This document shows, one piece after another, positions 35,401 through 44,595 of a stretch of DNA of 64,000 bases; within the stretch, counting starts at the first letter, position 1; the number at the start of each line of letters is the position of its first letter. The notes below the pieces were generated by a model that made no database searches, had not been told where the DNA came from, and saw nothing but the letters and a program-made list of their open reading frames with translations. The stretch spans positions 1,170,062 to 1,234,061 of the forward strand of contig CBDFIW010000002.1 in NCBI GenBank assembly GCA_965248255.1. Reading direction: 5' to 3'. This stretch comes from JAKZVK01 sp965248255. GTDB taxonomy: Bacteria; Acidobacteriota; Terriglobia; Bryobacterales; UBA6623. The translations under genes were made by a program, and so were the position numbers.

Positions 35401-36642
35401 TCAGAATAGCCCCCTCTCCGGCATCGCCGCCGTCTCGATGTGCTCCGGCCGCACGCCGATACCAACGAGGCGAGCGGCGATCCGCTGCAACACCGGCACG
35501 CGCGAGATGACTCGCACCGGCAACGGCGGCGCCAGCTGTTCCGATCCCCTGCCCGCGAGCACGCGTTTCGTCACGTGGTTGTGAACGGCGACCTGCGTGC
35601 GTTGCGTGATCCATGTCTGGAAGAGCCGCCGCCTCTGCACTGCGGCCAGATCGCTATCTGTGAGGCCGCCGTCCCGCAGCGGCGGCGCGATCCGATTGGC
35701 ACACGCGACTGCGTCCTGAATCGCGAGATTGATACCGACCCCGCCAATCGGCGACATCACATGGGCGGCATCCCCGATGCAGAGCAGTCCCGGCTGGTGC
35801 CACCGTTTGAGCCGTTCGACCGCCACGGTCAGCAGCTTGACGTCGTTCCAGCTCGCGATCTCCTGAACGCGATCAGCCGCGAAGCGCGCGAGTTCGGCGA
35901 TGGCCCCACGAAAGGCCTCGATTCCCCGTGCGCGCAAATCATCGAAGGTGTCCTTGGGAATCACGTAGCCGAACTGCCAGTGCGCGGGGTGGTTGATCAT
36001 GATCAAGATACGGCCCGCCGCGTAATGTCCCATCGGATCTTCTGGGTCGCCGGCCTTCCTCGACAGGCGAAACCACAGCACGTCCATCGGGGCGCCGAAC
36101 GCCTCGACTTTGAGCGCCGAGCAAGCGCGTACGACCGACGCGCGTCCGTCTGCGCCGATCACGAGATCGGCCCGAACTTCCAACTCACCTTCGGGCGAAC
36201 TCGCGCGTACCCCGCATACGCGCCCGTCCTCTTCCAGTAGGCCCGTGACCTCCGTATCCATGCGCAGCTCGAACGCGCTGTAGCGCCGGCCCTGACGGAC
36301 AAGAAAATTGAGGAAATTCCACTGTGGCATGAAGGCGATGAAGCGGCAGCGCGTCGGCAGACGCGTGAAATCGGCAACCCGAAACCGTGCCTCGCCGAAT
36401 TGTGCGTAGATGTGGTGCGCCTTGTGGTGCGGCAGCGCCAGGAACTTGTCCAACACGCCCAGCTCGTGCATCAGCTCGAGCGTCGACGGGTGGATGGTGT
36501 CGCCCCGGAAATCGCGCAGGAAGTCAGCATGCTTCTCGAGCACGACGGTTCGAACACCAGCGCGAGAGAGCAGCACTCCCAACATCATGCCGGCGGGCCC
36601 GCCGCCGACGATGCAGCATGTAGTTTCAAAGGCCGCGGTCAC
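35401..36642 (-). CDS. FAD-dependent aromatic-hydroxylase-like monooxygenase
   Basis: 413 aa, class A flavoprotein. The dinucleotide motif CCIVGGGPAGMMLGVLLSRAG is at residues 8-28, followed by LEKHADFLRDFRGDTIHPSTLELM. The DG motif region (DLVIGADGRASVVR) is near residue 155, and the GD motif GLLCIGDAAHVMSPIGGVGINLAIQDAV near 285. GTG 36642 overlaps the TGA of the upstream methyltransferase (GTGA), indicating a coupled operon. A pair of methyltransferase and hydroxylase suggests tailoring of an aromatic or quinone-like compound; the substrate is unknown. The longer upstream frame is out of family and is rejected. Confidence 0.85.
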   Translation of the reverse strand: MTAAFETTCCIVGGGPAGMMLGVLLSRAGVRTVVLEKHADFLRDFRGDTIHPSTLELMHELGVLDKFLALPHHKAHHIYAQFGEARFRVADFTRLPTRCRFIAFMPQWNFLNFLVRQGRRYSAFELRMDTEVTGLLEEDGRVCGVRASSPEGELEVRADLVIGADGRASVVRACSALKVEAFGAPMDVLWFRLSRKAGDPEDPMGHYAAGRILIMINHPAHWQFGYVIPKDTFDDLRARGIEAFRGAIAELARFAADRVQEIASWNDVKLLTVAVERLKRWHQPGLLCIGDAAHVMSPIGGVGINLAIQDAVACANRIAPPLRDGGLTDSDLAAVQRRRLFQTWITQRTQVAVHNHVTKRVLAGRGSEQLAPPLPVRVISRVPVLQRIAARLVGIGVRPEHIETAAMPERGLF

Positions 36643-37323
36643 AAACGCCGCTCCCCGACACAGAGGTAGATGGCACCGGCGTAGAACTCCTCGTACAGGA
36701 CCTCGTCCAGGTGCCGCCTGACTGACTCCCAGGGCGTTCGCTCGGCATAGGCAGGGCGCACTCCAAAGGGCCGGAGGGGCCAAGCTCCGAAACGAACCAT
36801 CCACTCCGGCAGCCCTTCCGGTCGCTTCATCTCCAAGATGGCCAGGCGTCCTCCGGGACGCAGCGCCTCCGCTGCCCTCCGGATGACACCGTCGTAATCA
36901 TCGACCATCGTCATCGCGTAGGTGGACAACACGCCTCCAATGTTGCCCGGAAGCTCACAGTCGGCCACGTCGGACTCCACCAGCTCGCCATTCGCCCATC
37001 CAGCGCTCTCCACGCGATCCCGCGCTTCCCGCAGCATGGCATCGGTAAGGTCGACGCCGACGATACGCCCGGAGGCGGTGATGGTGCGTTCCAACCACGG
37101 AAAGTTCCTTCCCGTGCCACATCCGAGGTCCACCACGGTGTCGCCTGGGGAAACACTCAGCGCCTTCACCGCGGCGGCGGTACGTGCTCACGCGCGCGCC
37201 CCCGAGGCGGAAAAGCCCGGCGAGCCGGTCATAGTGGGGTGCACGCCGACGGTGGAGCGCGCGTGTCTGAGACGGGCCAGCACCACTTTCGGGTCCCTTC
37301 CCAGCGTGCGGTGATTGAATCAA
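36639..37323 (-). pseudogene. Class I SAM methyltransferase with an N-terminal frameshift
   Basis: The body (VKALSVSPGDTVVDLGCGTGRNFPWLE, VGVDLTDAMLREARDRV, ALRPGGRLAILEMKRPEGLP) is a UbiE/arsenite-methyltransferase-like domain. The expected N-terminal helix APHYDRLAGLFRLGGARVS is present but in another frame, with the switch near 37183 (GTGAGCACGTACC). Removing one base joins the two as ARVS-RTAAAVKAL. If the break is real, the protein could start only at a downstream codon such as ATG 37169 and would lack the cap helix. It overlaps the monooxygenase by 4 nt. From 37324 to 37578 nothing is recognised. Confidence 0.65.
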
Positions 37324-37578
37324 GCGACAGACTCTGCCCCCTAATGAACCCCTATCTGACCTCTATTAGCCCCCCAGGGGTCAAATGCGTCTCTATTGGT
37401 CACGCACCCGTTTCCATCGCGCCACTGGAACGCGACCAGTGGGCACTGCCAGCTCGCAGTGGGCGATAGCAAATAGCATTTCGTGAGTCTGATGCGTTTG
37501 CTATCTGCGGTTCACCTGTCTCTCCAGTTGGGCACCTGAGCATTAGCCCGATGTATAAATCCACGTCTAAGCATCATT

Positions 37579-38356
37579 CTAATTCTTACGGCGGTTTCGA
37601 ATACCTCGAACCCAGCCTTCAAGCGATTTGATGTCCTTCTTGAGCTCGTGCGGCTCGGGAAATGGTACGTTCTCTGCGGCTGATTGGTCGTGACCCGGAA
37701 GCCACTTCGAGCACTTTGTCATTCCGGCATCAAGTGCATCGCAGTCAGCCTGGCAGATGTCAGAGAGTAGACGTGCTTGCTTTGTCTGAATGCTGTTCCG
37801 GTACCTTTCAACGGTTCCACCCAGGAGCACTTCTTCGATACCCCGCTCCCACGCTTCGCGAAGAAGACCGTATATGTTGGACGCGTCACGCTCGTACTTC
37901 TGCTGATGTCCCTTGTGATGGGTTGTGTCTGCGTCCTGCCAGAGATCGTTCAAATGACGGATGCGATTCTTCACCTTCATTGCAATCCATGGCAGCTGCT
38001 GGGACGATAGTCCCGCAACCGTCGAGTCTCTGCGTAAGTATTGGTGCTTGAGGTCTACGTGGAGCTGTTCAGCTTTCTCTATAAGCGCGAGAAGGAAAAC
38101 GATGTCATGGGCGAATACAATTACCTGCCGAGAATGCGATTCTACGACGAGACGCTTCGCAACATTCGCGCGCCAATTGTGGTCCAACGATGAGACAGGG
38201 TCATCAAACAGAATGGCCGGTCGATCTGCGGCAGTGCTCAATTCTGCGAAGAAGGAAGCGATTGAAAGACACCGACCTTCACCGTCGCTCACGACCTTTG
38301 AGACTTCTACCCCCGGCGCTCTCCTGAGCTGTAGTTCATGATATAGTGCGCCCCTA
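37579..38356 (-). pseudogene. SMC-like ATPase C-terminal part (Walker B half), cut by IS630
   Basis: Reading from the element into this segment gives RGALYHELQLRRAP, VSDGEGRCLSIASFFAEL (ABC signature-like) and PAILFDDPVSSLDHNWR (Walker B), then a C-terminal helical region ending LEGWVRGIRNRRKN. The upstream part of the same gene continues on the far side of the element (39452-40370). The frame is uninterrupted if the element and one TA are removed. Such ATPases with a zinc hook are common in defence or DNA-repair systems. The Walker A half is missing from the window. A fragment starting at GTG 38292 is open but unlikely to work alone. Confidence 0.7.
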
Positions 38357-39449
38357 TTGAATCCCGCAAATTATTATGACACTTTTGACAGTGTGGAGCA
38401 TCTATATATGTATGGGCAACCCCAAAGGTGTGAAGCGGGATTTCAAGGCGCTGGAGAAGCGCCGTTTCGAAGCGATGCGGCTGCTCCACCAAGGCCACAA
38501 TCAGTCCGAGACGGCGAGACGGCTGAACGTCGCTCGCCAAACCGTCAGTGAGTGGCGGCGGCAATACCGCGAGCAGGGTGCGGCCGGACTCCGCCAGGCC
38601 GGGCGCGCCGGACGCAAGCCGCTCCTCGATGCCGCACAACGCGAACGCCTGACGTCGCTGCTGCTGGAAGGCCCGGAAGCCCACGGCTTCCCAACGCCCC
38701 TGTGGAGCTGTCCGCGGGTGGCTCGGCTGACCGGAGACGAGTTCGGGGTCGCATACCACGCAGGCCACGTCTGGAAGATCCTGCGAGCGCTCGACTGGAG
38801 CCCGCAACGCCCGGCCGGAAAGGCGCGCGAGCGCAACGAAGAGCGGATCCGCACCTGGAAGCGCAAGACCTGGAAGCGCATTAAAAAAAAGCCCAAAACG
38901 AAGACCGTACGCTCGTCTTCATCGACGAAAGCGGATTGAGTCAGAAGCCGCATCGCTGCCGCACCTGGGCGCCACGTGGCCAAACACCGGTGCTGCAGTT
39001 TAACTTCAACTGGGAGAAGCTTTCCGTCTCGGCGGGGCTGACGCTGCGTAACTTCTACTTCCGGCTCTATCCCGGTGCGATCGGCAAAGAGCAAGTGACC
39101 GACTTTCTCAAGGCGTTGGTACGTCATATCGATCGCCCGCTGCTGATCGTCTGGGATCGGCTGCCGGCGCACCGTAGCCGCCTGGTGCAAGAGTTCATCG
39201 AACTCTCCGAAGGCCACATCGCAACCGAGTACTTGCCACCCTATGCGCCGGAGTTGAATCCGGTGGAATACATCTGGGCTTACTGGAAGCAGCACGAGTT
39301 GCCGAACGTCTGTCCGAAAGACTACGGCGAGCTGAACGAGCGGGCCCGCAAGGCACTCCGCCGCATGTACCGCAAACCGCGTTTGATCACGGCCTTCTGG
39401 AAACAGTCTTCTCTTTGTTTTGACTGACTCTATATTATGCGGGAGTCAA
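38357..39449 (+). mobile_element. IS630-type element copy 2
   Basis: It lies between TA dinucleotides at 38355-38356 and 39450-39451, with the same imperfect inverted ends and gene content as 3502-4595. It differs by one base in length (four versus five T's near the left end) and by a few substitutions. It has split an SMC-like ATPase gene that reads on the opposite strand. The near identity of the copies shows recent transposition. Confidence 0.92.
38412..39427 (+). CDS. IS630-type transposase made by -1 frameshift, copy 2
   Basis: Same organisation as copy 1: orfA from ATG 38412 to stop 38939 and the DDE domain in the -1 frame. The eight-A tract at 38883-38890 followed by G gives the heptamer A AAA AAG. 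The shifted frame restores FIDESGLSQ, LLIVWDRLPAHRS and ELNPVEYIWAYWK. A few residues differ from copy 1 (HVWK instead of HAWK, KTV instead of KAV, SAG instead of STG). Confidence 0.88.
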
Positions 39450-42400
39450 TAGACCCACCCGCGTCTACCATTTGCACCTCAACGTGATGGAACTCGAGCG
39501 CGGCCAACTCTTCCGCAAAACTCCTAGTGAGTTGCTCGGTGACTGCGCGTTTTGTAACCTCGCTGCTCTTCCGCGTGATCGCATTTGTCCGCGTTTCCTC
39601 AACGCACAGTTGGTAGGCAGCGATCTTCTTCTTCCGTTCGATTGCTTCTAGGACATTACCCACGTGATTTGCTAGCAGCTGGCGCGCGTCAAGTTCGTTC
39701 AACTCGCTTCTTAGCCTACTGATCGTCTCTGGCTGACTTGCCTCCCGAAGCTGTCTTGCCCGATCTCTCAGATTCCCGACGTAATTCGTCAGGATGCGCA
39801 TGTCGAGTGACCGCACAGGCAGATTCTGAGGGCACGGCAACTCCTCGGTTAATGAGTTGTTTAACTGCTCTCTTCGGGTCTCCGCTGCGTCCAGACGCGC
39901 GCGAACTGCGTCAGTGAGGGCAGGGTCGTCCAGATGAAGCTCGTCGAGTGCTTCCGCTGCTGGCTCGTCCAAAACGAGCGCTTCGTTGATCTGCGAATGC
40001 TTCTCGCGGTATTTCGCCGCCGCTCTATCGTGCTCGCCCTGAGCGGCTGAGCTGAGGAACTCCCTGAACTGCCTTAATCGACGCATGCCCTCGTTTGTAA
40101 GTTCCTGTTGGCATAGGACGCAGCGTGAATCTTCTTCCGTGAATGGGAAGCCGCGATCCGGGTACGCATCGGCTGTTGAGAAGCGCTCTGCGGCATCCCA
40201 CAGCGCTCGCCACGCGTCTGACCCGGTGTTTGTAAGCGGTTGCTCTTGGAAAGTCGCCGTACGTAACTCGTCCGCTACAAGCCGGGTCTTGTTTTTCCGC
40301 TCGCGCGCCGCGAACAACTCCCCAATCGAGGTATTAGAGAGGACTTCACCAGCAGTCTTGACTCTCGCAAACACGTAGGACGCGCCGCCGCTGACCATGT
40401 CCTCCGCCGGCGACATCCACCGCACGGGGATACCGATTCGCATCTTCTCCACCGTGCTCACCATGGCGCCGTTATTTGCAAGCACCGTGTCGATGAACGA
40501 CGGCAGGTCTTGCCCGTTCGTCAGCGAGTGATAGAGTCCATATCCCTTCATCTGCTTCTCGAGGTCTTGATCCGAAAGATCGAACCGGTATTGGTGTCGA
40601 TAACCGGCCGTCTTTCCGGGGAGGCCAAAGGCCGTCTGGTGCGTGCCCAGCGGTTCGTAGCCCGCCATGCGCGTCAGGTCTTTCACGCCCAGCCGCCGCT
40701 CCCAGAAGCCACGCATGGTCTGAATGCGCTCCTCCTTGCCCACCGCCCGGCGGTCCAGCCCCTCGATCAGTTGTTGGTATTCCGGCTCCCGATCCACCTT
40801 GCTTAGATAGGCCTGTTTGTGAAGATAAAGCAACTCGGCGTCCTGGGGCGTAGCCGCGCCGGTTTTGAGTCCCAGGGAATCCATTTGCTCCAGCGCCCGA
40901 TTCAGGCTCTTGGCGTCGGGACGATCCGGCAGCATCAGCTCGAGCTCGCCCCGTTGTGCGAACAGGTTCTTGTCGGAGGAAGGCCGGTAGACGGCGCGCA
41001 CGCCGTCGCCGAAGTCGATCTCGTACTGCTCGCCGGCTTTGAGCGATGCGCCCTGAAACAGTGCCTTGTTGTCGGCAGCCTCCTCCACCACGACCAGGTC
41101 ACCGCCCTTGAGCTGCCGTTTGGTATGGAGCACCTTCGTCCGCCGGACGGTGAAGGGGACATCTTTCCGCTTTTTCTTCCTGGTCGCACGCTTCTTGAGA
41201 TAGGCCTCGAAATGTTCCCCGATGGGGGTCTTGTCACGGGCCGCCTTTTGCACCTTCTCGATCCAGGCGATATAGGTCCCGGCCATCTCCTTGACGTCCC
41301 GGTCGTCGGCCTGGCGCAAGCGCTTGAGCGCCGCCATGTGATCAGCGAGCTTGCCAAGCGTCGTCTGGTTGTATTGCGCGTCCGAGACATGGTGGTTGAC
41401 GGTCTTTACCGCGGCCAGGATATCGTTGGCAAACACATCCTCCGGGATCGGCTGCCCGACCTTGGCCGGCGTCGTCTCGATCCCGGCCTGCCGCAGCACG
41501 GCGAGCAGCTTCTCCTCCGCCTCGGGTCGAACCTTCATCTTGACGACGGTGCGCTGCCGGCCACCGAAGGTCTCCGCGAAGACAAGCGCGTTCTGGTCCT
41601 CGATGTCGCCCTCATCGAACCTCATGGCCTTGCCCTGCCAACCGAGGTCGCGCACCTCCTCGAGCAGTTCTTGCTCCGCCGGCCCGAGCTTCGCCTGGGC
41701 GAGGGCCTCAACCACGTCGTCGAAGCGGAAGTCCTTCTTCCCCAACATGTCGGCGTAGTAGGCCTCGAAGTCCAGGCGCAGGTTCCGCTTGCGTTCCAGA
41801 GCCGTGTCGTAAAAAGCCCGTCTTTGGGCTTCGTTACGACCGAAACGACCTTCGGCATAGGGACGAAGGATGGCCAGGTAGTCCTCGTCGGGAATCTTTT
41901 CGACCTCGCCGATCGTGCGCAGCGTCACGGCCGGATCAACCTCGACGTCGCCGCCCTTCACGGCGCGGAACAGGGTGTTGTAGAAGGGCTCCTTCTCTCC
42001 GAACCCGCCGTTGGGGTGGTAGTCGATGGACAGGCGGTCCTCGCCCAGGTGTTTGAAAGCCTGGCCTTTGTCGATGCCGTAGACCGCGCCGTCGCGGGCC
42101 CGCAGGAATTGCTTGGCATGGCCGTCGTGGTTGGCGATCAGCCAGTCGATCACGTGCTCGCGCTGGACCTGCTCGACGTCGAGTGTCGTCAGCTCGACCG
42201 GATTCACGCCGTCGAAGTCGATCTTGCGCTTCAGATCGGTCCGCCATTTCTGGATGGAACCCACTCGGCCGTTGAGCCGAATGGTTCGAACCTCGATGGC
42301 GTCGGGGTCAATGAACCGGCCGATCTTGTAGGCCGCTTCCTCTCCGTGGGGGATGAAGGCATCAGCGGCGCCTTCCTTGGGCTTGAACAGCCACCGGTCG

Positions 42401-44592
42401 CCCGCATCGTCGGTCCAGAACTCCTTGCTGTGGGCGCCGCCGACCTTGGCCTTGCCGGCGTAGGTGAAACTGTCCGGCTTGCCCTTGTCGGCCCAGGCCG
42501 TGTCCACGGCTTCGAACTCGCTGCCCTTCTTGGTGAAGGCGGGCGGTGCGTCGGGTTCGGGCGCCTTGAGCGCGGGCTTGGGCGTTTTTGGCGCCTTGGG
42601 CTTTGCGGCCTTTTTCTTGCCGCCGTGCTTTGCCAGCCAGGCGGCGTGTTTGGTTTCGATGCTGTCAAGCGCCGCCTGCACCGTGGCCGGGTCGGTTTCG
42701 GTAAAGAGCGTGACCAGTTCGTTCTTGTTGGTCCATTGCCAGTGCTTGAGCTGGGTTTCCTTGGCCAGGTTCTTGAGCTGGGCGGCCTTGAGGGCCGCCA
42801 CCTGATCGCGGAAGAGCTGCTTCTTGAGGAGAATTTCCTTGGCCTGGGCCTCGAGCAGCTCCTGGGGGAGACCGGAGCCTCCGGCAAGCGCAGCTTCGGC
42901 ATCCTTCACGGCTGAGAGGAAGTTCGCGTAACCCGAAGGTGATTCGGGCACGACCACCTTGGCGCTCGCCTGCTCCAGCGCGTCTTTGGCCTTGTTGAGC
43001 GCTTCTTTCTTGGCGGCCTCGACGGCTTCCTGTTTGGCTTGCTCGGCCAGCTCCTCGCCGGCGGCTTTCTCGATGGCCTGGATCAGCTGTTGCTTGTTCT
43101 TGAGCGGCCCAATGTGGTGTTTCTTCTTGGCCTCGATGAGGAGCTTTCCCTTGAGGCCGGAGTGATCCACCCCTGGCTCCAGCTCGTCGAGCAGGGCGAT
43201 CACGTCCTGCTTGGTGAGGTTGAGCGAGACACCCTTGGCCTTGGCCATCTCCTTGAGCTCGACCACGGTGAGTTGGTCGAGCCCACCTGGCGCCGGGACC
43301 TTCTTTAACTGCTCGGCCAGCTGCTGGGCGTGTTTGAGCGCCGCCTGCTTCTCGGCCAGCAGTCCCACCAGCTCTTGCTTGGTGCGCAGCAGACCGATCT
43401 TGTGTTCTTTCAGCTTGGCCTTGAGCGCCGCTCCCGAGAGGTCGGCGTGGCTGAGGCCCGGTTCCACCTGGTCGAGCAGGTGGATGAAGTCGGCCTTGGT
43501 ACGGGCGATGGAGACGCCGTTTTGCTTCGACAGGGTCTGCAGCTGCTTGACCGTGAGGTCGGAAAGGCCTCCGATCTGGCCGCTCTCAAACGCCGCCTTG
43601 AGCTGGGCCGTCTCCTGGGACTTGGCCTTGGCCTGCTCCTCGATGGTTTGCGGCGGCAGGATGCAGGCGGGCCCGGAGGAGACCTGGGCTGCCTTCGCGC
43701 CCAGCTCGCCGCCGCAGATCTCCAGCGGCCAGGCCACCACACTGGTGCAGCGGCAATTGGGGTGGGCGGGCTGTGGCGGGAACCGGCCCGTAGCGAAGCG
43801 CCTGCCGTCGAGTGGACCGCAGACCGGGCAGACCCGCTCATCCTCCATCGTCATCCATTCGAGCTTCTCGACGCCGACCTCTTGGTGGAACTTGATGCGG
43901 CCCTGGTTGTGGGCGCGCAGCACCTCGGTGCGGGCGATCACCTCCATGCGGACCTGCGCCTTGCGGAACACCTTGGAGCCGGCGTGCCGGAACGATTCCG
44001 GGTCCTTCACCACGTGGCCGAGGTCGCGGACAATGCCCTCGACGCCCTTGCCCGTGGCGATGCCGCTCATCACGGTGCGCCGGATTCCGTCGGCCAACTC
44101 GCGCTGGACGTCGCCAGTGAGCACCAGGTTGTACTGGCTCATGAAGTCGAGCGCGTCGGTGTCGACCAGGGTGAAAGCGCGCGTGGCGAGCTTGTTGATC
44201 CCCTCGGGGGCAAGGTTGCGGTAGAAGGGCAGCTGGGCGGTGGCGAAGTCCTCGATGCCGCCCGAGATGCCCTGGCGGAAGGAGGTCCTCGCCGCCTGGC
44301 GAAAGCGCAGCGTCTGCTCCCGCCGCAACCGGGTCATTGATTCCCGGATGTCAGCCTGGAGTTTCTTGAGGCCTTCGAGCGCCGCCAATTGGTTGTCGGG
44401 GAGCGAGCCGAGGCTCTTGTAGTGCAGGATGGCCCCTCGCACCTGGTCCTCGGCACCGGAGAGCATGCCGGTCAGCTCGGCGACCGTTGCTTCCGTGTAA
44501 CGATTCCGATGGCGGACGCTCCTAGCCGTGGCTTGCCTAATGGCCTCGGCCTGGGGCAGGGGTGGTGTGGAGGCGGCAAGTGCATCGAGCAT
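39430..44592 (-). CDS. Polyvalent phage head protein fused at its C-terminus to an SMC-like ATPase fragment
   Basis: 1720 codons. Residues about 1-290 are a Mu gpF/SPP1 gp7-type minor head protein (ARTEVLRAHNQGR near 218; MEDERVCPVCGPLDG; PPQPAHPNCRCTS near 280). Residues 340-560 hold repeated SAP-like helices (LTVKQLQTLSKQNGV, LTVVELKEMAKAKGV) with Ala/Lys-rich coiled-coil. A Lys/Pro linker leads to a kinase-like domain (RWLFKPKE near 735; VIDWLIANHDGHAKQFL near 825; GIDKGQAF near 840). A further unknown region ends near 1410 (SYVFARVK). From there the sequence is the zinc-hook (SRCVLCQQEL, near 1490) and coiled-coil of an ATPase, stopping inside IS630 copy 2. Portal lies 3 nt upstream. The junction looks like a recombination or deletion fusion, or a misassembly. 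Confidence 0.72.
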   Translation of the reverse strand: MLDALAASTPPLPQAEAIRQATARSVRHRNRYTEATVAELTGMLSGAEDQVRGAILHYKSLGSLPDNQLAALEGLKKLQADIRESMTRLRREQTLRFRQAARTSFRQGISGGIEDFATAQLPFYRNLAPEGINKLATRAFTLVDTDALDFMSQYNLVLTGDVQRELADGIRRTVMSGIATGKGVEGIVRDLGHVVKDPESFRHAGSKVFRKAQVRMEVIARTEVLRAHNQGRIKFHQEVGVEKLEWMTMEDERVCPVCGPLDGRRFATGRFPPQPAHPNCRCTSVVAWPLEICGGELGAKAAQVSSGPACILPPQTIEEQAKAKSQETAQLKAAFESGQIGGLSDLTVKQLQTLSKQNGVSIARTKADFIHLLDQVEPGLSHADLSGAALKAKLKEHKIGLLRTKQELVGLLAEKQAALKHAQQLAEQLKKVPAPGGLDQLTVVELKEMAKAKGVSLNLTKQDVIALLDELEPGVDHSGLKGKLLIEAKKKHHIGPLKNKQQLIQAIEKAAGEELAEQAKQEAVEAAKKEALNKAKDALEQASAKVVVPESPSGYANFLSAVKDAEAALAGGSGLPQELLEAQAKEILLKKQLFRDQVAALKAAQLKNLAKETQLKHWQWTNKNELVTLFTETDPATVQAALDSIETKHAAWLAKHGGKKKAAKPKAPKTPKPALKAPEPDAPPAFTKKGSEFEAVDTAWADKGKPDSFTYAGKAKVGGAHSKEFWTDDAGDRWLFKPKEGAADAFIPHGEEAAYKIGRFIDPDAIEVRTIRLNGRVGSIQKWRTDLKRKIDFDGVNPVELTTLDVEQVQREHVIDWLIANHDGHAKQFLRARDGAVYGIDKGQAFKHLGEDRLSIDYHPNGGFGEKEPFYNTLFRAVKGGDVEVDPAVTLRTIGEVEKIPDEDYLAILRPYAEGRFGRNEAQRRAFYDTALERKRNLRLDFEAYYADMLGKKDFRFDDVVEALAQAKLGPAEQELLEEVRDLGWQGKAMRFDEGDIEDQNALVFAETFGGRQRTVVKMKVRPEAEEKLLAVLRQAGIETTPAKVGQPIPEDVFANDILAAVKTVNHHVSDAQYNQTTLGKLADHMAALKRLRQADDRDVKEMAGTYIAWIEKVQKAARDKTPIGEHFEAYLKKRATRKKKRKDVPFTVRRTKVLHTKRQLKGGDLVVVEEAADNKALFQGASLKAGEQYEIDFGDGVRAVYRPSSDKNLFAQRGELELMLPDRPDAKSLNRALEQMDSLGLKTGAATPQDAELLYLHKQAYLSKVDREPEYQQLIEGLDRRAVGKEERIQTMRGFWERRLGVKDLTRMAGYEPLGTHQTAFGLPGKTAGYRHQYRFDLSDQDLEKQMKGYGLYHSLTNGQDLPSFIDTVLANNGAMVSTVEKMRIGIPVRWMSPAEDMVSGGASYVFARVKTAGEVLSNTSIGELFAARERKNKTRLVADELRTATFQEQPLTNTGSDAWRALWDAAERFSTADAYPDRGFPFTEEDSRCVLCQQELTNEGMRRLRQFREFLSSAAQGEHDRAAAKYREKHSQINEALVLDEPAAEALDELHLDDPALTDAVRARLDAAETRREQLNNSLTEELPCPQNLPVRSLDMRILTNYVGNLRDRARQLREASQPETISRLRSELNELDARQLLANHVGNVLEAIERKKKIAAYQLCVEETRTNAITRKSSEVTKRAVTEQLTRSFAEELAALEFHHVEVQMVDAGGSIDSRII
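39452..40370 (-). pseudogene. SMC-like ATPase middle segment with zinc hook
   Basis: This is the 3' portion of the 1720-codon frame. Its first residues (LSNTSIGELFAARERKN), then SDAWRALWDAAERFS and FPFTEEDSRCVLCQQELTNEGMRRLRQF, match the hook region of AAA_13/RloC-like ATPases. The coiled-coil continues to EFHHVEVQMVDAGG, where IS630 copy 2 interrupts. Codon use is less GC-rich than in the head-protein part. The exact boundary (about 40340-40375) is an estimate. Confidence 0.65.
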
Positions 44593-44595
44593 GCC

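Noticed and set aside
40819..42915. 698-codon plus-strand frame opposite the phage head protein
   Set aside because: Antisense shadow of a GC-rich gene; no recognisable domain or start signal.
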